32,707 nt of DNA from the NCBI GenBank assembly GCA_903845125.1, contig CAIMWS010000002.1:1-32707 (forward strand), in the 5' to 3' direction. The DNA comes from an uncultured Verrucomicrobiota bacterium (GTDB taxonomy: Bacteria; Verrucomicrobiota; Verrucomicrobiia; Limisphaerales; UBA1319). The notes beneath the pieces are model-generated. The model saw nothing but the letters and a program-made list of their open reading frames with translations. It searched no databases and was not told the origin of the DNA. This document shows positions 31,002-32,707 of this stretch, in pieces. Within the stretch, counting starts at the first letter, position 1, and each line of letters starts with the position of its first letter. The position numbers and the translations under genes are program-made.

Positions 31002-32707
31002 ATGAATGCACGATGCATGGCCGTGGTCTTTATGACGTGGCTGGCAAACCCGGTGGGGACGCTTCTGGCGGGCGGTAAAGCCCTGCCGGACCGGCCCTTC
31101 GCCCAGGAATACCACCAGGCCTTTCCGGTGGGAAAGGGGGCGGAAGCCGGCGAGGTGCGGGCGGTCAAGGTGGGGGCGGATGGCGTGGTCTGGGCGGCCA
31201 CGCGCGGCGGAGTGTTTTACCTGCCGCGGGGCGCGCAAACCTGGCAGTCCCCGGCCTCCCCGCTGGGCAGCGGCGCCGCTTTTGCCCTGGCTATTCACGG
31301 CGGCCAGGTCTATGTGGGAGCCTGGGACGGGCTTTACACCGGCGGCCCCGATGGCTTGCGGAAGATTCCCGGCCTCGATTTTCCCGTTGCGGTTTTGGTC
31401 ATCGCCACCAATGGCGCTTCCGGGAACCTCCGGGCCGGCCGGGCCAGCGCACCGGGCGAATCCCAAGCCGGGGGCGCGGCGCCGGAGGTGGTGGTTCATG
31501 CCCTGGGGCCGGATGGCTGGTGGCAGCTGGGGAAAAATCTCCAGCGCCGGCCGCTGCCCTGCAATGGGTATTTGCGCGCCGCCGTCCCCGGCGGGCCGGG
31601 GGAATTATGGGTGGCCACCGGCTTGGGGCTTTACCGGGTGTCCCCGGCGGGCGTGCAACCCGTCATCGGCATCGACAGCCCGATCAGCTCCAGCGTGCGC
31701 GGGGTGGCCTGGGGGGCAGGGGGCAGCCTGTGGGCGGGCGGCCTGGGCGGGGTGGCCGCTTTCCAGGGCCTGCGGTTGGCCAAATACCTGACCCCCGCGG
31801 AAGGCTTGCCCCACGCCGAGGTGCAATGCGTGGCCGCTGGCGGCGATAGCCGTTTATGGGTGGGCACCCGGCTGGGTGTGGCCCGGTATGACGGGCAGAC
31901 CTGGTCGCTGCGGCACGGCCGGCGCTGGCTGCTGAACGACGATGTGCGGGATATCGCGCTGGATCCGGCGGACGGCGGGACGGCGTGGATCGCCACGGCG
32001 GGGGGCGTCAGCGCCATCCGGCGGCGGTCCTTGAACCTCGCCGAAAAAGCCGGCGTTTACCAGGCGGTGCTGGAGGCCCGCCACACCCGGGAGCCGGGCC
32101 TCGTGGAAAAATGCCGTTTGCCGTCGCCCGGGCAATTGGAGGGTTGGGAGCCGGAGGACGACGACAACGACGGGGGCTACACGGCCCTTTACCTGGCCAT
32201 GGAGTCGTTCCGGTATGCGGCCACGCGGGATCCGGCCGCCCTTGCCAACGCCCGGCGCGCCTTCAACGCGCTACGGTTCCTGCAGGAGGTCACCGGCACC
32301 CCCGGGTTCCTGGCTCGTTCCGTCATCCCCGCCACCTGGACGCGGATGCACGACGCCAACGAAAACGTGCCGGAGGCGGAGTGGGCCGCCCAGCGGGTGA
32401 TGGATCCCCGGAACAAGCGGGTGCCGGTGCGCTGGCGCAAATCCAGCGATGGCCGCTGGCTCTGGAAAGGGGACACCAGCAGCGACGAGATCACCGCCCA
32501 TCTGTTCGGCTATTTTTATTATCACCGGCTGGCCGCGAATGAGCCTGAAAAAGCGCGCGTTCGCGAGCAGGTGTGCCGGATTGTGGATCATATCGTGGAG
32601 AACGGTTTTGTCCTCCGGGACCAGGACGGGCAGCCCACCCGGTGGGGCGTGTGGGCTCCGGAAAAATTGAGCCACGATCCCAATTGGGCCAACGAGGCCG
32701 GCATCAA
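31002..32707 (+). CDS. Secreted propeller plus alpha/alpha-barrel-like protein, cut by the window edge
   Basis: The frame stays open to the right edge (568 codons shown, no stop). ATG 31002 gives a plausible signal 'MNARCMAVVFMTWLANPVGTLLAGG'. An in-frame ATG at 30930 would add 24 glycine-rich residues. Residues about 45-350 resemble two-component-regulator-type propeller blades: 'VRAVKVGADGVVWAATRGGVFYLP', 'ELWVATGLGLYRVS', 'SRLWVGTRLGVARYDGQTW', and 'GTAWIATAGGVSAI'. From about 385 the character changes to helical repeats typical of six-hairpin glycosidase-like folds: 'DGGYTALYLAMESFRYAATRD', 'DGRWLWKGDTSSDEITAHLFGYFYYHRLA', and 'GFVLRDQDGQPTRWGVWAPEKL'. No kinase or DNA-binding part is visible. 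Likely a surface carbohydrate-active protein; function unassigned. Confidence 0.75.
   Translation, partial: MNARCMAVVFMTWLANPVGTLLAGGKALPDRPFAQEYHQAFPVGKGAEAGEVRAVKVGADGVVWAATRGGVFYLPRGAQTWQSPASPLGSGAAFALAIHGGQVYVGAWDGLYTGGPDGLRKIPGLDFPVAVLVIATNGASGNLRAGRASAPGESQAGGAAPEVVVHALGPDGWWQLGKNLQRRPLPCNGYLRAAVPGGPGELWVATGLGLYRVSPAGVQPVIGIDSPISSSVRGVAWGAGGSLWAGGLGGVAAFQGLRLAKYLTPAEGLPHAEVQCVAAGGDSRLWVGTRLGVARYDGQTWSLRHGRRWLLNDDVRDIALDPADGGTAWIATAGGVSAIRRRSLNLAEKAGVYQAVLEARHTREPGLVEKCRLPSPGQLEGWEPEDDDNDGGYTALYLAMESFRYAATRDPAALANARRAFNALRFLQEVTGTPGFLARSVIPATWTRMHDANENVPEAEWAAQRVMDPRNKRVPVRWRKSSDGRWLWKGDTSSDEITAHLFGYFYYHRLAANEPEKARVREQVCRIVDHIVENGFVLRDQDGQPTRWGVWAPEKLSHDPNWANEAGI

Overview
The window looks like chromosomal DNA from a moderately GC-rich member of the Verrucomicrobiota, most likely the Limisphaerales/Pedosphaera side. 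This is inferred from gene content: secreted ThuA and DUF1080 proteins, a PEP-CTERM protein, secreted PQQ-type beta-propellers, a propeller fused to Ig-like domains, a response regulator-HDOD protein and a bacterial PolX. Many starts also lack Shine-Dalgarno sequences. No rRNA, tRNA, CRISPR array or prophage was seen. Mobile DNA is limited to an internally deleted IS1380-like transposase and a small family of palindromic repeats.

Layout. 1-2071: a DUF2975 membrane protein followed by what may be the wreck of its usual XRE partner, then the transposase remnant and non-coding DNA. 2072-10392, all minus strand: in transcription order, a large PEP/pyruvate-binding protein with a KaiC-like N-terminus, yicC, gmk, alkD, then a secreted DUF1080-ThuA fusion and a secreted double-ThuA protein, which together suggest periplasmic 3-keto-sugar breakdown. 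10393-21160, plus strand: a PEP-CTERM protein with a clear terminator, a GspE_N-domain protein overlapping in function with the adjacent GspE/PilB ATPase, a hypothetical protein, an eight-repeat propeller with five Ig domains, a response regulator-HDOD protein and PolX. 21201-24542: a DegP-like protease (minus), an L,D-transpeptidase lipoprotein (plus) and a secreted five-bladed-propeller glycosidase-like protein (minus). 24547-27117, minus: a ROK sugar kinase and two tandem dTMP-kinase-like paralogues. 27231-end, plus: a secreted PQQ-like propeller, SppA, and a large secreted protein that runs off the right edge.

Points most worth following up: (i) the tandem thymidylate-kinase-like pair, where both lack the REPG substrate motif and one has Arg in place of the P-loop Lys; (ii) promoters placed so that transcription should begin at the start codon (polX, the DegP-like gene, sppA), suggesting leaderless mRNAs; (iii) a GC-rich palindrome family (core CCGCC[A/T]GGCGG) that flanks the double-ThuA gene as an 18-bp inverted repeat and also fills the promoter spacer of polX; (iv) the KaiC-like/ATP-grasp fusion, which lacks both a Walker A lysine and the phosphohistidine domain. 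I did not see one obvious complete new defence or biosynthetic system. These are component-level leads.
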